Shown in pieces: positions 15,391 through 24,716 of a stretch of 49,930 nucleotides of DNA. The stretch is from Lentisphaerota bacterium. GTDB lineage: Bacteria > Verrucomicrobiota > Kiritimatiellia > PWTM01. Position 1 is the stretch's first letter; each line of letters begins with the position of its first letter. The stretch covers positions 1-49,930 of the forward strand of contig VGWF01000015.1 in assembly GCA_016873715.1 (NCBI GenBank), given 5' to 3'. The notes under the pieces are model-generated. The model was not told the DNA's origin. It ran no database searches and saw only the letters and a list, made by a program, of their open reading frames with translations. Both the position numbers and the translations under genes were made by a program.

Positions 15391-17118
15391 TCAGGTCGAA
15401 CCCGTGGGTTTCTCCATCTTGTAGCGCGGCCGTTCCACGATCATGTCCTCCAGCGGACGGCCGGCCGGCACCATCGGGTACACGTTGTCGGTCTTCTCCA
15501 CCTCGGCGTTGATCAGCGCCGGGCCGTCGTTGTAGGCCAGCGCCCGCGACAGGATCTTGCGGACATCGGCCCCGCGCTTCAGGTTGAAGGCCTTCACGCC
15601 CTCGAACGCCTGCGCGAGCTTCACGAAGTCCGGGTTGCCGAGCAGGTCCACCCCGCTCTTCCGGTCGTCGTAGAACAGCTCCTGCCACTGCCGCACCATG
15701 CCGAGGTAGTGGTTGTTCAGGATGACGATCTTGATCGGAAGCCGGTGGATCGCGGCGGTCGCCAGCTCGAACATCGTCATCTGGAAGCCGCCGTCGCCGC
15801 AGAAGGCGAGCACGGTCTCCTTCGGGCGTCCGAACTGCGCGCCGATCGCGGCCGGCAGCGCGAAGCCCATCGTGCCGGCTCCGCCGGACGAGAGGAAGTT
15901 GTGCGGGTGGTCGGAGCGGTAGAACTGCGCGGCCCACATCTGGTGCTGGCCCACGTCGGTCACGACCACCGCCTTGCCTTCCGTCAGCCGCCAGGCCTCG
16001 TCGATGACGTGCTGCATCTTGAGGCCGCCCTTCTTCTTGAAGTGGAGCGGGTAGCGGCGCTTGTACTCCGCGAGGTGCGCGATCCACGCGTCGGTCTTGA
16101 GCCGGCTGACGTGCGGCATCAGCGCCTTCAGCGCGGCCTTCGCGTCCGCCACGCAGTGGATGTGGCAGCGGATCATCTTGCCCATCTCGGCGGGGTCGAT
16201 GTCGATGTGGATGCGCGTGGCGTCCTTGCAGAACTTCGCGGGCTGGCCCACGATGCGGTCGTCGTAGCGCGAGCCGATCGACATGATCAGGTCGCACTCG
16301 ACCACGGCCTTGTTCGCGTAGGCCGTGCCGTGCATGCCCATCCAGCCGAGCGACAGCGCGTGCGACTCCGGGAACGCCCCCTTGCCCAGCAGGGTCGTCA
16401 CCACCGGCGCCTGGAGCTTCTCGGCCAGTTCGCGCACCTCGTCCCATGCGCCGGAGATCAGCGCGCCGTGCCCCACCAGAAGCACCGGGCGCACCGACTT
16501 GCTCATCGCCTTGGCGATCGCATGGATGATCGCCGCGTCCACCTTCGCCGCCGGCGGCCGGTAGCCCGGCAGGTCCATCGTCGCACGCAGGTCCGCCGTG
16601 CAGGGGCCGGACGACACGTCCTTCGGCAGGTCGATCAGCACCGGGCCCGGCCGCCCGCTGTTCGTGATGTGGAAGGCCTCGCGCACGACCCGCGGGATGT
16701 CGTTCGTGCTCTTCACGAGGTAGCTGTGCTTCACCACCGGCATCGTCAGGCCGAAGATGTCCGCCTCCTGGAAGGCGTCCTTCCCGATCATCGACCGGAT
16801 CTGCTGGCCGGTGATCACGATCATCGGAACCGAATCCATGTGCGCCGTCAGGATCCCCGTGATCGTGTTCGTCGCGCCGGGACCGCTCGTCACCAGCACC
16901 ACCGCCGGCTTGCCCGTCGCCCGGGCATAGCCGTCCGCCATGTGCGTCGCCCCCTGCTCGTGCCGCACCAGCACCAGCTTGATCTTCGTCTTCGTCGTGA
17001 CGATCGCATCGAAAATCGGAATCGCCGCCCCGCCCGAATAGCCGAAGATGTGCTCCACACCCTCGTTCTCCAGGCACCGGATCAACGCCTGCGCACCATC
17101 CAGCTGCTCTTTAGCCAT
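15391..17118 (-). CDS. ilvB: Acetolactate synthase large (catalytic) subunit
   Basis: A 575-residue thiamine-diphosphate enzyme joining two pyruvates (or pyruvate and 2-oxobutyrate). Visible motifs are YSGGAAIPIFDAI, the catalytic glutamate in RHEQGATHMADGYARATG, FAD-domain features in the middle (GSRYDDRIVG), and the ThDP/Mg motif GDGGFQMTMFELATA ending at ILNNHYLG. The start at 17118 (MAKEQLDG) is preferred over two upstream in-frame ATGs because GGGAG lies 6 nt before it. A promoter with TTGCGC and CATATT lies just upstream. Co-transcribed with ilvN. Confidence 0.96.
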   Translation of the reverse strand: MAKEQLDGAQALIRCLENEGVEHIFGYSGGAAIPIFDAIVTTKTKIKLVLVRHEQGATHMADGYARATGKPAVVLVTSGPGATNTITGILTAHMDSVPMIVITGQQIRSMIGKDAFQEADIFGLTMPVVKHSYLVKSTNDIPRVVREAFHITNSGRPGPVLIDLPKDVSSGPCTADLRATMDLPGYRPPAAKVDAAIIHAIAKAMSKSVRPVLLVGHGALISGAWDEVRELAEKLQAPVVTTLLGKGAFPESHALSLGWMGMHGTAYANKAVVECDLIMSIGSRYDDRIVGQPAKFCKDATRIHIDIDPAEMGKMIRCHIHCVADAKAALKALMPHVSRLKTDAWIAHLAEYKRRYPLHFKKKGGLKMQHVIDEAWRLTEGKAVVVTDVGQHQMWAAQFYRSDHPHNFLSSGGAGTMGFALPAAIGAQFGRPKETVLAFCGDGGFQMTMFELATAAIHRLPIKIVILNNHYLGMVRQWQELFYDDRKSGVDLLGNPDFVKLAQAFEGVKAFNLKRGADVRKILSRALAYNDGPALINAEVEKTDNVYPMVPAGRPLEDMIVERPRYKMEKPTGST

Positions 17119-17144
17119 GACCATCTCCCAAACGGTATTGGAGC

Positions 17145-17173
17145 AATATGGCACACCGCCGCGAAGCGCGCAA
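17145..17173 (-). promoter_or_regulatory. ilvBN promoter
   Basis: On the minus strand TTGCGC (17173-17168), 17-bp spacer, CATATT (17150-17145). The transcript would start about 20 nt before the ilvB ATG, leaving space for its Shine-Dalgarno. No attenuator peptide with runs of Val/Leu/Ile codons is seen in this short leader. Confidence 0.55.
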
Positions 17174-17453
17174 TACGAAAACAGCGATCCACAGCTTAAC
17201 TTCTCACCTGTACTACGGTGTTATACCGAAAAGTGATATCTTTCGCGCTAAGTTTGGCCTTCCATCTGTACCCATGACCGGAAAGTCTCGATTTAATGGA
17301 ATACATGGCACCCATGGGGCCGATCGGGAGGCTGAGACGCCAGGGCGGGGGGTTGGATCCCGGCGGCGGCCCCGTCCCTGAGCGGCAGGCCCCCGGGCGG
17401 CGGGGAGGCGAGGAGGACCGCCGGACCGGACATGCCGGGAATGCGGCTGCGGG
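17174..17453. other. Divergent intergenic stretch
   Basis: About 280 nt between the ilvB promoter and the TIM-barrel promoter. The part up to 17300 is markedly AT-richer than surrounding DNA. I see no gene and no convincing RNA structure; the short palindrome-like CACC...GGTG at 17210-17220 is weak. Confidence 0.4.
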
Positions 17454-17482
17454 TTGGACCGGCGGCGGCGGGATGATACAGT
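17454..17482 (+). promoter_or_regulatory. Promoter of the exported TIM-barrel gene
   Basis: TTGGAC (17454-17459), 17-bp spacer, TACAGT (17477-17482), ending 6 nt before the ATG at 17489. A leaderless transcript is predicted. Confidence 0.6.
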
Positions 17483-17488
17483 GCGGGC

Positions 17489-18352
17489 ATGAAACACATC
17501 CTAGTCGGTTCGGCAGTGGCCTGCGCCGCCGTGCTGTCGGCGGTCGCGGGGGAGAAGACGGTCGGCACGGGCGATGCGTTCAAGGGGCCGGTGGGCTTGC
17601 AGCTCTACAGCCTGCGCGACAGCTTCAAGAAGGATGTCCCCGGAACGCTCGACGCCGTGAAGGCCCTCGGGTTCAAGTACGTCGAACTGGCCGGCACCTA
17701 CGGCCTCTCCGCCGGCGAATTTCGCACGATGCTCGACGCCCGCGGGCTCGTCGCGATCGCCGGGCACTTCCCGATGGACCGTTACCTCAAGGATCCCGAC
17801 GGCCTCGCGAAGGAGGCGAAGGAACTCGGCCTGCAATACACCGGCGTGGCGTGGTACGGCCACAAGTCCCCCCTGGACGAGGCGCAGTGCCTCAAGATGG
17901 CCGCGGACTTCAACGCCGCAGGCAAGAACATGGCCGAGCGCGGACTGAAGTTCTACTACCACAACCACGGCTACGAGTTTCACCCGCACGGCGACGGCAC
18001 GCTCTTCGACCTGCTGATGGCGAAGACCGACCCGAACACCGTCTTCTTCCAGATGGATGTCCTGTGGACCCTCTTCCCGGGCCAGGATCCTGCGAAGCTC
18101 ATGGCGAAGTACGGCCCGCGCTGGCACCTCGTTCACCTCAAGGATCTCCGCAAGGGCGTGCAGGGCGACATGAGCGGCAAGACCCCCGTGACGAACGACG
18201 TCGCCCTCGGCACCGGCCAGGTCGACTACGCCGCCCTGCTCAAGGCCGCGCAGAAGGCCGGCGTGAAATGGTACTTCATCGAGGATGAGTCCCCCACGGT
18301 CACCGAGCAGCTGCCCGTCAGCCTCAAGTTCCTCTCGGGCATCTCCTGGTAG
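17489..18352 (+). CDS. Exported sugar phosphate isomerase/epimerase-like TIM barrel
   Basis: A 287-residue protein with a signal peptide (MKHILVGSAVACAAVLSAVA) and an AP-endonuclease-2/xylose-isomerase-like TIM barrel. The family start GLQLYSLRDSFKKD is followed by metal-site residues: Glu in YVELAG, the HNHGYEF segment, Asp in QMDVLW, His in HLVHLKD, and Glu in FIEDES. Secreted proteins of this group are abundant in planctomycetes and relatives and are thought to act on sugars, possibly 3-keto-sugars, beside DUF1080 proteins; the substrate is not known. It is followed 3 nt later by an unknown gene and then by a heparinase-like protein. Confidence 0.88.
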   Translation: MKHILVGSAVACAAVLSAVAGEKTVGTGDAFKGPVGLQLYSLRDSFKKDVPGTLDAVKALGFKYVELAGTYGLSAGEFRTMLDARGLVAIAGHFPMDRYLKDPDGLAKEAKELGLQYTGVAWYGHKSPLDEAQCLKMAADFNAAGKNMAERGLKFYYHNHGYEFHPHGDGTLFDLLMAKTDPNTVFFQMDVLWTLFPGQDPAKLMAKYGPRWHLVHLKDLRKGVQGDMSGKTPVTNDVALGTGQVDYAALLKAAQKAGVKWYFIEDESPTVTEQLPVSLKFLSGISW

Positions 18353-18355
18353 ACC

Positions 18356-19012
18356 ATGACCCGCCGCGGGTTGCTGGTCGCCGCATGCGCCGCCGCCGCG
18401 ATCGTCGCGGCGGTGGCGCTGCGCCCGCGGGCGCCGTTCGACACCGCCGCCGTCGCCGACGCCGAGACGCGGATGTGGTTCGCCTACTACTCCGGCGAGA
18501 CGCCGATGATCTCCGCCTACATGGAGGCGATGCTCCGGGAGCAGTTCGGGATCCAGGTCTATCCGTCGCGGGAAGTCGCCCGCAGGTTCTCCATCGCCTC
18601 CATGTGGTTTCGCAACGTCCCCGGCGGCTACGAAACCAACACCCTGCCCCACCTCACCGAGGCCTACCGCGTGCTCGCCGCCAACGCGGGGGCGACGTTC
18701 AACCCCCACGAGGCCGCCAAGGCCGAACTCGCGTGGTGGGTCGCGCGCCGCGCGCCGGAGACGAACTCCGTGGAGGCCATCGGCGCAAGAATCGCAACCC
18801 TCTACCGCACGATCTACGGCGGCGACCATCCCGCGTTCGAGACGGCCGGCCGCCTGCGCGCCGAGGCCGCCGCCCTGCGCGACGCCGGCCGCGGCAACGC
18901 CGACTGGCACCGCATCCGCACCCTGCTCCGCCGCTCCTACGCCGACCTCGGCAGGGCCGCCCGCGCCGCACCCCCCACGAACGCCGCCCCGCCGCCACCC
19001 GCCGGCACCTGA
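18356..19012 (+). CDS. Membrane-anchored or exported protein of unknown function
   Basis: A 218-residue protein not recognised. The N-terminus (RGLLVAACAAAAIVAAVALR) is a signal anchor or uncleaved signal peptide. The rest is mostly alpha-helical, with aromatic-rich stretches (TRMWFAYYSGETPMISAYME; SIASMWFRNVPGGYE) and a helical C-terminal half that ends in a Pro/Ala-rich tail. The shape suggests a small helical bundle outside the cytoplasmic membrane. It starts 3 nt after the TIM-barrel stop and so belongs to the same transcript. Confidence 0.7.
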   Translation: MTRRGLLVAACAAAAIVAAVALRPRAPFDTAAVADAETRMWFAYYSGETPMISAYMEAMLREQFGIQVYPSREVARRFSIASMWFRNVPGGYETNTLPHLTEAYRVLAANAGATFNPHEAAKAELAWWVARRAPETNSVEAIGARIATLYRTIYGGDHPAFETAGRLRAEAAALRDAGRGNADWHRIRTLLRRSYADLGRAARAAPPTNAAPPPPAGT

Positions 19013-19029
19013 GCGACGGACGCGCGGCT

Positions 19030-19058
19030 TTGACAGCCCGCCGGGCCTGTGGTCCCAT
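19030..19058 (+). promoter_or_regulatory. Promoter of the heparinase-like gene
   Basis: TTGACA (19030-19035), 17-bp spacer, TCCCAT (19053-19058, weak), ending 9 nt before the ATG at 19068. Confidence 0.45.
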
Positions 19059-19067
19059 GCCGGCGGC

Positions 19068-21764
19068 ATGAACGCATCGATGCGATGGATCGGCGCCTGC
19101 GCGGCGATGGCACTCCAGGTCCCCGCGGCGGCGGCGAAGGACCTCATCCTCGAGGCCGAGGGCGCCCGGTACGCGCCGGAACGCGTGGAAGCGGTCGCGC
19201 AGGATGCGCTGAGCGGCGGAAAGGGCGTCGTCCTCCGGACCGGCATCGCCGAGGCGCTGGAACCGGGCCGCGGCGGCGCGGACGTCACGTTCACCGCCCA
19301 CATCCCCGCGGCCGGGCGCTTCGTGCTGTTCACTTATGCGACCGTGGACGAGGCCGCCGCCGCGCGCATGCGCAAGGCCCGGAGCAAGCACGACTCGATC
19401 CAGGCCGTCCTCCGGATCGGTGACCGGCCGCCCGTGCGACGCGTCGTCTACCTGCCGTGGGAGGACGAGCCCGTCTGCCGCGAACGCGCCGGCATCTTCG
19501 ACCTCGAGGCCGGCGACCGGGAGATCGCGATCTGGCTCCCGGCGGGCGTCCGCCTCGACCGCATCCAGCTATCCCCCTACAAGCCGCCGTCCATCCCGCC
19601 CGAGGCCGCGGCATACCGGCCCCCCATCCTCCCGCCGCCGACGCACCCGCGGCTGTGGGTCGACGCCGCGTCGCTCGCGCGGATCCGCGCCAACCTCGAC
19701 CATCCCGAGAACAAGCCGCACTGGGACCGCATCCGTGCCGCGGCCGCCAAGCCCTTCGCGTTCGCCCCGCCCGCGGAGGGCGAACTGGACTACAACACGC
19801 CGCTCGAACAGGCGGCGCTGGCGAAGGCGTTCTGCCGGCTTGCGGCGGGCGACGAAAGGGCCGGGCGCGAGGCGGCGGACCTCATGCTCGCGTACCTGCC
19901 GCGCGTCGAGTTCGGCAACCTGCTCGACATCACCCGCGAGACCGGCGCCGCGATCTACGCCTCCGCCTGCGTCTACGACTGGTGCCACGACCTTCTGACG
20001 CCCGACGAGCGAGCGACGCTGCGACGCCACATGATCCGCCTCGCCGAGAGCATGGAGTGCGGCTGGCCGCCGTTCCGGCAGAACATCGTCAACGGCCACG
20101 GCAACGAGGCGCAGATCAACCGCGACTTGCTCGCCATGTCGATCGCCATCCACGACGACGACCCCGCCCCCTACCGCTACTGCGCCTGGCACGTGCTGGA
20201 GCAGCTCGTCCCCCTGCGGCGCTTCGAATACCAATCCCCCCGCCACAACCAGGGCATCAACTACGCGGCCTACCGGTTCGCATGGGAGATGCACGCCGCG
20301 TGGCTGATGCGGCGCATGTGCGGACGCGAGGTTTTCGACCCGAACATCAAGGACGTCCCGTACTACTGGGTCCACATGCGCCTGCCGAGCGGAGAGATGC
20401 TTCGCGACGGCGACGGCGTGCCCGACCGCCGGCCGTGGCGTCACCCGGACACGTTCCTCGTCGCCGGCGCCTACAGCGGCGACCCGCTCGTCAAGGGCGA
20501 GTGGGTGCGCCAGGGCGGCCTGCGCGACAGCAATTCCCTCCTCGTCCTCCTTCTGAACGACCCCGCCATCGCCGCGGTCACGAACCTCGACGTCCTCCCG
20601 CGCACGTTCGATTTCGGGCCGGTCCTCGGCGGCATGGTCGCGCGCACCGGCTGGACGATGGGCACCCACTCGGCCGAGGTCGTCGCGGAGATCCGCGGCG
20701 GCGGCCACCACTTCGGCAACCACCAGCACGCCGACGCCGGATCGTTCCAGATCTACTACCGCGGCCTCCAGGCGGCCCGGCTCGCGCAGTACAAGTTCTA
20801 TGGCACGCCCTACGACATGAACTTCGGCAAGCGCTCCGTCGCCCAAAACATGGTGCTGGTCGTCGACCCGGACGAGCGTTTCCTTGCGACGAAGGGCAAC
20901 GACGGCGGATCGCGCTTCCTGCAGAGTTACCCGCGCACCCCGACGCAGGCCGCGAAGGATCCGCTCTTCGACTACGGCCGTGTCATCGCCTGCAGTCACG
21001 GCCCGACGTCCGCCGCGCCCGCGTTCAGCTACTTCAGCGCCGACCTCCGCGCCGCCTATTCCGCCAAGATGGCCGGCTACGTGCGTCAGTTCTGCGTGCT
21101 CGACCTCGGCCGGCCCGGCAACCCGGCGGCCGTCATCGTCCGCGACGATGTCGAGTCCGCGAAGGCGGAGTTCCGGAAGTACTGGCAGGTCAACACGCTC
21201 CGGCCCCCGCAGACGACCCCCTCCGGCGTGCGCCTCTGGAACGTCGAGGGCGGCGTCACCGGCCGGCTCGATGTCGCGGTGCTGGAGCCCGCTGCGGAGG
21301 CGCGCGCGGTGGAGATCCTCGGGGGCGACGCCGTCCACGACGTCTTCGGCCTGCGCTTCACGCCGCCCTTGCCCGACGCGCCGGAGGCCAACGGCACGCG
21401 CGTGATGGTCTCGCCCCGCACGCCGCGCGCCCGCGACCGGTTTCTCGTCGTGATGCAGGCCTGCGACGCGGAGCCGCTGCCGGTGGTCCGGGAGGACGGC
21501 GAGCACGTCGTCATCGTCCGCATCGCCGACCGGATCGCCGCGCTGGCCGCCGGCCGCGACCTCGTGGCCGAGCCCTTCGAGGTCACGGTGCCCGCCGGGG
21601 GCACGACCTTCCAGGTTCTCTGTGCCGGTCTCAAGGCCGGGACGTGGAAGGTCTCATCTTCGGGGCAGCCCGACCGCACGTTCGCCGTCGCACCCGGGAA
21701 GCACACGCTGTTCCTCGAGTCCGTCGGCGCCCGCCTGCGCGTTGCGCCGGCCGGTCCACGCTGA
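19068..21764 (+). CDS. Exported heparinase II/III-like polysaccharide lyase
   Basis: An 898-residue exported protein. After the signal peptide (ending near residue 24) comes a beta-rich N-terminal module (residues 25-170), then an alpha/alpha-toroid part (about 200-480) and a beta-sandwich part. The heparinase II/III-type signature RGGGHHFGNHQHADAGSF lies near residue 545, with candidate catalytic and zinc-binding His residues. Such enzymes cleave uronic-acid polysaccharides (heparin-like, alginate-like) by elimination; the substrate cannot be told. It follows the TIM-barrel and unknown gene with its own promoter, so the three form a locus for exported carbohydrate breakdown. Confidence 0.85.
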   Translation: MNASMRWIGACAAMALQVPAAAAKDLILEAEGARYAPERVEAVAQDALSGGKGVVLRTGIAEALEPGRGGADVTFTAHIPAAGRFVLFTYATVDEAAAARMRKARSKHDSIQAVLRIGDRPPVRRVVYLPWEDEPVCRERAGIFDLEAGDREIAIWLPAGVRLDRIQLSPYKPPSIPPEAAAYRPPILPPPTHPRLWVDAASLARIRANLDHPENKPHWDRIRAAAAKPFAFAPPAEGELDYNTPLEQAALAKAFCRLAAGDERAGREAADLMLAYLPRVEFGNLLDITRETGAAIYASACVYDWCHDLLTPDERATLRRHMIRLAESMECGWPPFRQNIVNGHGNEAQINRDLLAMSIAIHDDDPAPYRYCAWHVLEQLVPLRRFEYQSPRHNQGINYAAYRFAWEMHAAWLMRRMCGREVFDPNIKDVPYYWVHMRLPSGEMLRDGDGVPDRRPWRHPDTFLVAGAYSGDPLVKGEWVRQGGLRDSNSLLVLLLNDPAIAAVTNLDVLPRTFDFGPVLGGMVARTGWTMGTHSAEVVAEIRGGGHHFGNHQHADAGSFQIYYRGLQAARLAQYKFYGTPYDMNFGKRSVAQNMVLVVDPDERFLATKGNDGGSRFLQSYPRTPTQAAKDPLFDYGRVIACSHGPTSAAPAFSYFSADLRAAYSAKMAGYVRQFCVLDLGRPGNPAAVIVRDDVESAKAEFRKYWQVNTLRPPQTTPSGVRLWNVEGGVTGRLDVAVLEPAAEARAVEILGGDAVHDVFGLRFTPPLPDAPEANGTRVMVSPRTPRARDRFLVVMQACDAEPLPVVREDGEHVVIVRIADRIAALAAGRDLVAEPFEVTVPAGGTTFQVLCAGLKAGTWKVSSSGQPDRTFAVAPGKHTLFLESVGARLRVAPAGPR

Positions 21765-21917
21765 CCGGCGACGGCGACGGATCCCCACCCGGAAGCGATC
21801 CATCGAAGGATTGCGGTGGGATGCGGCCCTCGGTCTCGGCCGGCGGCCGTCACGATCCGCCGCTGGCTGCCGGCCGTCGGCCCCTGACCATCGTCCGCGG
21901 ATGCCGCTGCGCCCGCC
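21765..21917. other. Convergent intergenic spacer
   Basis: Spacer between convergent genes. It holds a possible hairpin between ATCCCCACC (21781-21789) and GGTGGGAT (21820s) but no T-run. Nothing else is seen. Confidence 0.35.
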
Positions 21918-24311
21918 TTACACCCATTCCCGCGCGCGGGCCTGGTCGATGGCCTCGCTGTAGCGGTCCATCGAGGCCTCGCCTCCGTCGAGGGAGACGA
22001 ACATGCGGACGAAGTCGGCCAGTTCCGGGGGCGCGGGCTTGAGGCCGAACTCCTTGGAGACGTCGTCGATGACCGCGTCGAGCCCGTGCTCCTGCGCGAC
22101 CTCGACAAAGGCGCGCAGGTGGCCGATGCGCCGCTTGCGGGCCCCGAAGACCCAGTTCGACACGCCGAGGATCGCGTGGACGCCCTTCATCGCGGCGTCC
22201 CCGCGGATCGCGCGGATCGCGTGGAACGAGTTCCGCGTGTGCGAGGGCTTCAGGTTCCCCTCGCCGTCCAGGAACCCGTCGGTCCCGATGCCGAGCGTGA
22301 CGGTGTCGAAGAAGAGGTCCCCGGGCCGGAAGCCGGCCGCGGTGCAGCGCGCGAACATCCGGCGCGCGGCATCGACCATGTCCGCCTCGGACGACAGGGG
22401 TCCGGTCGGTCCGACCAGCAGGCACACCGCCGAAAAGGCCCGGTCGCGCCGCCGCGCCAGGAGCCCGTCGTAGCGCTCCGTCTCGGAGAAGGTGACGGAG
22501 TTGACCAGCGGCGGACGGAGGTCCGCCCCGGCGCCGAGCCACTCGTCGAGCCCGGCCTCGAGGACCGCGGGGTCGGAGCTGTCGACGCAGGGCGGCACGC
22601 CCGCGCCGTGGTCGAGCACGAGGCGCACCATGCTGCGCATGAACCCCGGCGCATCCGGGTGGCCGAGCGCGTCGATGTTGAGGTCGATGTAGTCCGCCCC
22701 CTGCGCCGCCTGGGTCGCGATAAGATCCTCGATCGCCAGCCGCCCGCGGTTCGGCGTCGAGAAGCCGTCATCGCCCAGTTCGCGGATCGCCCGCATCGCG
22801 GCGCCCGCCAGCGGCACCGAGGCATGGATCAGTTCGGCGACGTGGACCATTCCGCTCCCCTCCAGCGGCCGCGGCCGCGCGTTGTGGTCGCGACCGAAGA
22901 ACCGGTTCAGCACCGACGACGTCTCGCGAAGGTCCGCCCGGCGCGGCGGGAAGACCGCCCGGCGGAACTCCTCGACCGCGTCGCGCCGCAGCAGCCGCGC
23001 GTGGATGCGCTCGCCGACGCAGACGCGGTTCGGGTTGTTCCCGCACCGCCCCTGCGGATCGGCGTCGCCGCACGGCACGTTGGCCAGGCCCTTCTCGCAT
23101 CCGCCCATGGTGCAGAGGTACTCGTTCTCGGGAAGGAAACAGTCGCCGCAATGCTCGCAGCGGTAGACCGCCTCCTTGCCGGCGTCCTCCATCGCGCGGA
23201 AGAGCCGGTAGAGCACGCCCTCGCGGTCGGCCGAACGGTTCACCGGCGCGAGGATCGCGCGAGCGACGCCGTGCAGGGCGCCGTCCTCCTCAAAGACCGC
23301 CGCATGGACGGCGCGCGACGCCTTCGCCGCGCCCGCGGCCGCCGGCCCCGGCGATTCCGGCGCCGGGAACGTGAGGTCGTCGCGGTGCGCGCGCCAGTCG
23401 GCGATCGAGAGCGCCTCCCCGACGATCGCGGCGATCTCGTCGGCCGACTGGAAGTCGCCGGGACGTCCGAGGTCGACGCCCGCGTAGCCGAGCTGGCGGA
23501 ACATCGCGATCTGCCGCGCCGCCCGGGAGCGAACGCCGGCGGGACCGCCGGATGCGATCCGGTCGATCAGCGCATCGGTGATCACGCAGCCCGGAAGGTC
23601 GCGCATCACGCGGGCGGCGGACTCGTCGAGCACCAGCGCGTTGCCGAGCAGCGGCACCCGCTCCCCGCGGAGATCCGCGATCAGGCGCTCCGAACGCTCC
23701 GAGTCCCAGCCCGACTGGCAGACGAGGAACGCGGCGCCCGCGCGCACCTTCTTCGAGGCCTTGATCATCTGCATCGCGAGCGACCCCGGCGTGTACTTGA
23801 AGGGCGACACCGCCGCGCCCGCCGCCAGCTGCGGCGCGGCGGCGAGATCGGCGTCGGACCGCGCCGCGCGCAGCGCGGATGCATTGACCTCGCGAACGAG
23901 CTGAAGCACACCGACCGAATCGCGGTCGAAGACGCCGCGGGCGGACGGCTGGTCCCCCGTGAGCGCCAGGATCGTCCGCACGCCCCCGTCCGCCAGCCCG
24001 CGAAGCAGCGACGCGATCGCGTCGCCGTTCATGTCCTTGCCGGTGACATGCGGCAGCAGCTCGATGTCCTCCGGCCAGCCCGCGGCGCGGAGAGCCGCCA
24101 CCGCCGCCTGGAGATCGTAGGAGGTCTTGCCGCCGGGGTTCTGCGTGATCGAAACGGCGGGAAAGACGACGCCCGCGCTCTCGAAGCGGCGCGAGAGATC
24201 CGGGAGGGTCCGGGCAATGGCGGCGATCCGCTTCAGGTCCGCCGCCACGTGGGGCGTGAACTCGACCACGATGTTGAACCGCCCCGGTCGCAGCGACGGA
24301 AGGAGGGCCAT
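21918..24311 (-). CDS. Three-part fusion: MetF-type MTHFR, MetV-type cysteine domain, and pterin-binding methyltransferase
   Basis: A 797-residue protein joining three folate/one-carbon modules. Residues 1-320 are a MetF-like TIM barrel (EFTPHVAADLKRI; LALTGDQPS), the methylenetetrahydrofolate reductase fold. Residues about 385-445 are a cysteine-rich MetV-like region (CEHCGDCFLPENEYLC, then further Cys) that would bind zinc or an Fe-S cluster. Residues about 500-775 are a DHPS-like pterin-binding methyltransferase barrel (YIDLNIDAL, CVDSSDPAVL, LVNSVTF) of the AcsE/MtrH/MetH type. The reaction implied is reduction of methylene-THF and transfer of the methyl group, normally to a corrinoid protein. 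No corrinoid protein lies beside it. It starts 6 nt after exbD. Confidence 0.85.
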   Translation of the reverse strand: MALLPSLRPGRFNIVVEFTPHVAADLKRIAAIARTLPDLSRRFESAGVVFPAVSITQNPGGKTSYDLQAAVAALRAAGWPEDIELLPHVTGKDMNGDAIASLLRGLADGGVRTILALTGDQPSARGVFDRDSVGVLQLVREVNASALRAARSDADLAAAPQLAAGAAVSPFKYTPGSLAMQMIKASKKVRAGAAFLVCQSGWDSERSERLIADLRGERVPLLGNALVLDESAARVMRDLPGCVITDALIDRIASGGPAGVRSRAARQIAMFRQLGYAGVDLGRPGDFQSADEIAAIVGEALSIADWRAHRDDLTFPAPESPGPAAAGAAKASRAVHAAVFEEDGALHGVARAILAPVNRSADREGVLYRLFRAMEDAGKEAVYRCEHCGDCFLPENEYLCTMGGCEKGLANVPCGDADPQGRCGNNPNRVCVGERIHARLLRRDAVEEFRRAVFPPRRADLRETSSVLNRFFGRDHNARPRPLEGSGMVHVAELIHASVPLAGAAMRAIRELGDDGFSTPNRGRLAIEDLIATQAAQGADYIDLNIDALGHPDAPGFMRSMVRLVLDHGAGVPPCVDSSDPAVLEAGLDEWLGAGADLRPPLVNSVTFSETERYDGLLARRRDRAFSAVCLLVGPTGPLSSEADMVDAARRMFARCTAAGFRPGDLFFDTVTLGIGTDGFLDGEGNLKPSHTRNSFHAIRAIRGDAAMKGVHAILGVSNWVFGARKRRIGHLRAFVEVAQEHGLDAVIDDVSKEFGLKPAPPELADFVRMFVSLDGGEASMDRYSEAIDQARAREWV

Positions 24312-24317
24312 GGCCGG

Positions 24318-24716
24318 TCAGTGCCCGCCCCGCGAAACAACCGAAAGGCGGCCCAGCCCGGCCGACGCGCAATGGTTCAGCGCGGCGACCAGCCGTTCAT
24401 GCGGGGCCGACGGGCTGCAGTCCAGGACCACCGCCTGGTTGCGGTCCAACCCGCCCAACCGGACGAGGTGCGCCCGCAGACCCTCGACGTCCACCGGCAT
24501 CCCGTTCAGCGCGAAGCCGTCCGCATCCACCGCGACGCGAAGCACCGCGGCGGAGGGTCCCGGCACGCCCGACGGGCGCAGGAACTCCAGGTGCGAGAGG
24601 ACATTGGCCGGCTTGATCGTCACCAGGAAGAAAACCATCAGCAGGAAGACGATGTCGATCATCGGGGTCATCGGCAGTTCGGCCGATGCTCGGTCGCGCT
24701 CACGCCTGGCTCTCAT
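24318..24716 (-). CDS. ExbD/TolR-family biopolymer transport protein
   Basis: A 132-residue ExbD-type protein: a short basic cytoplasmic N-terminus, one transmembrane helix with the conserved aspartate (PMTPMIDIVFLLMVFFLVTI), and a periplasmic domain. The start at 24716 is chosen because GGGAGGT lies 5 nt upstream, rather than an earlier in-frame ATG. ExbD uses the proton gradient together with ExbB to energise outer-membrane transport. No exbB or tonB is next to it, and its downstream neighbour is the folate fusion 6 nt away, so the pairing is odd. Confidence 0.88.
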   Translation of the reverse strand: MRARRERDRASAELPMTPMIDIVFLLMVFFLVTIKPANVLSHLEFLRPSGVPGPSAAVLRVAVDADGFALNGMPVDVEGLRAHLVRLGGLDRNQAVVLDCSPSAPHERLVAALNHCASAGLGRLSVVSRGGH

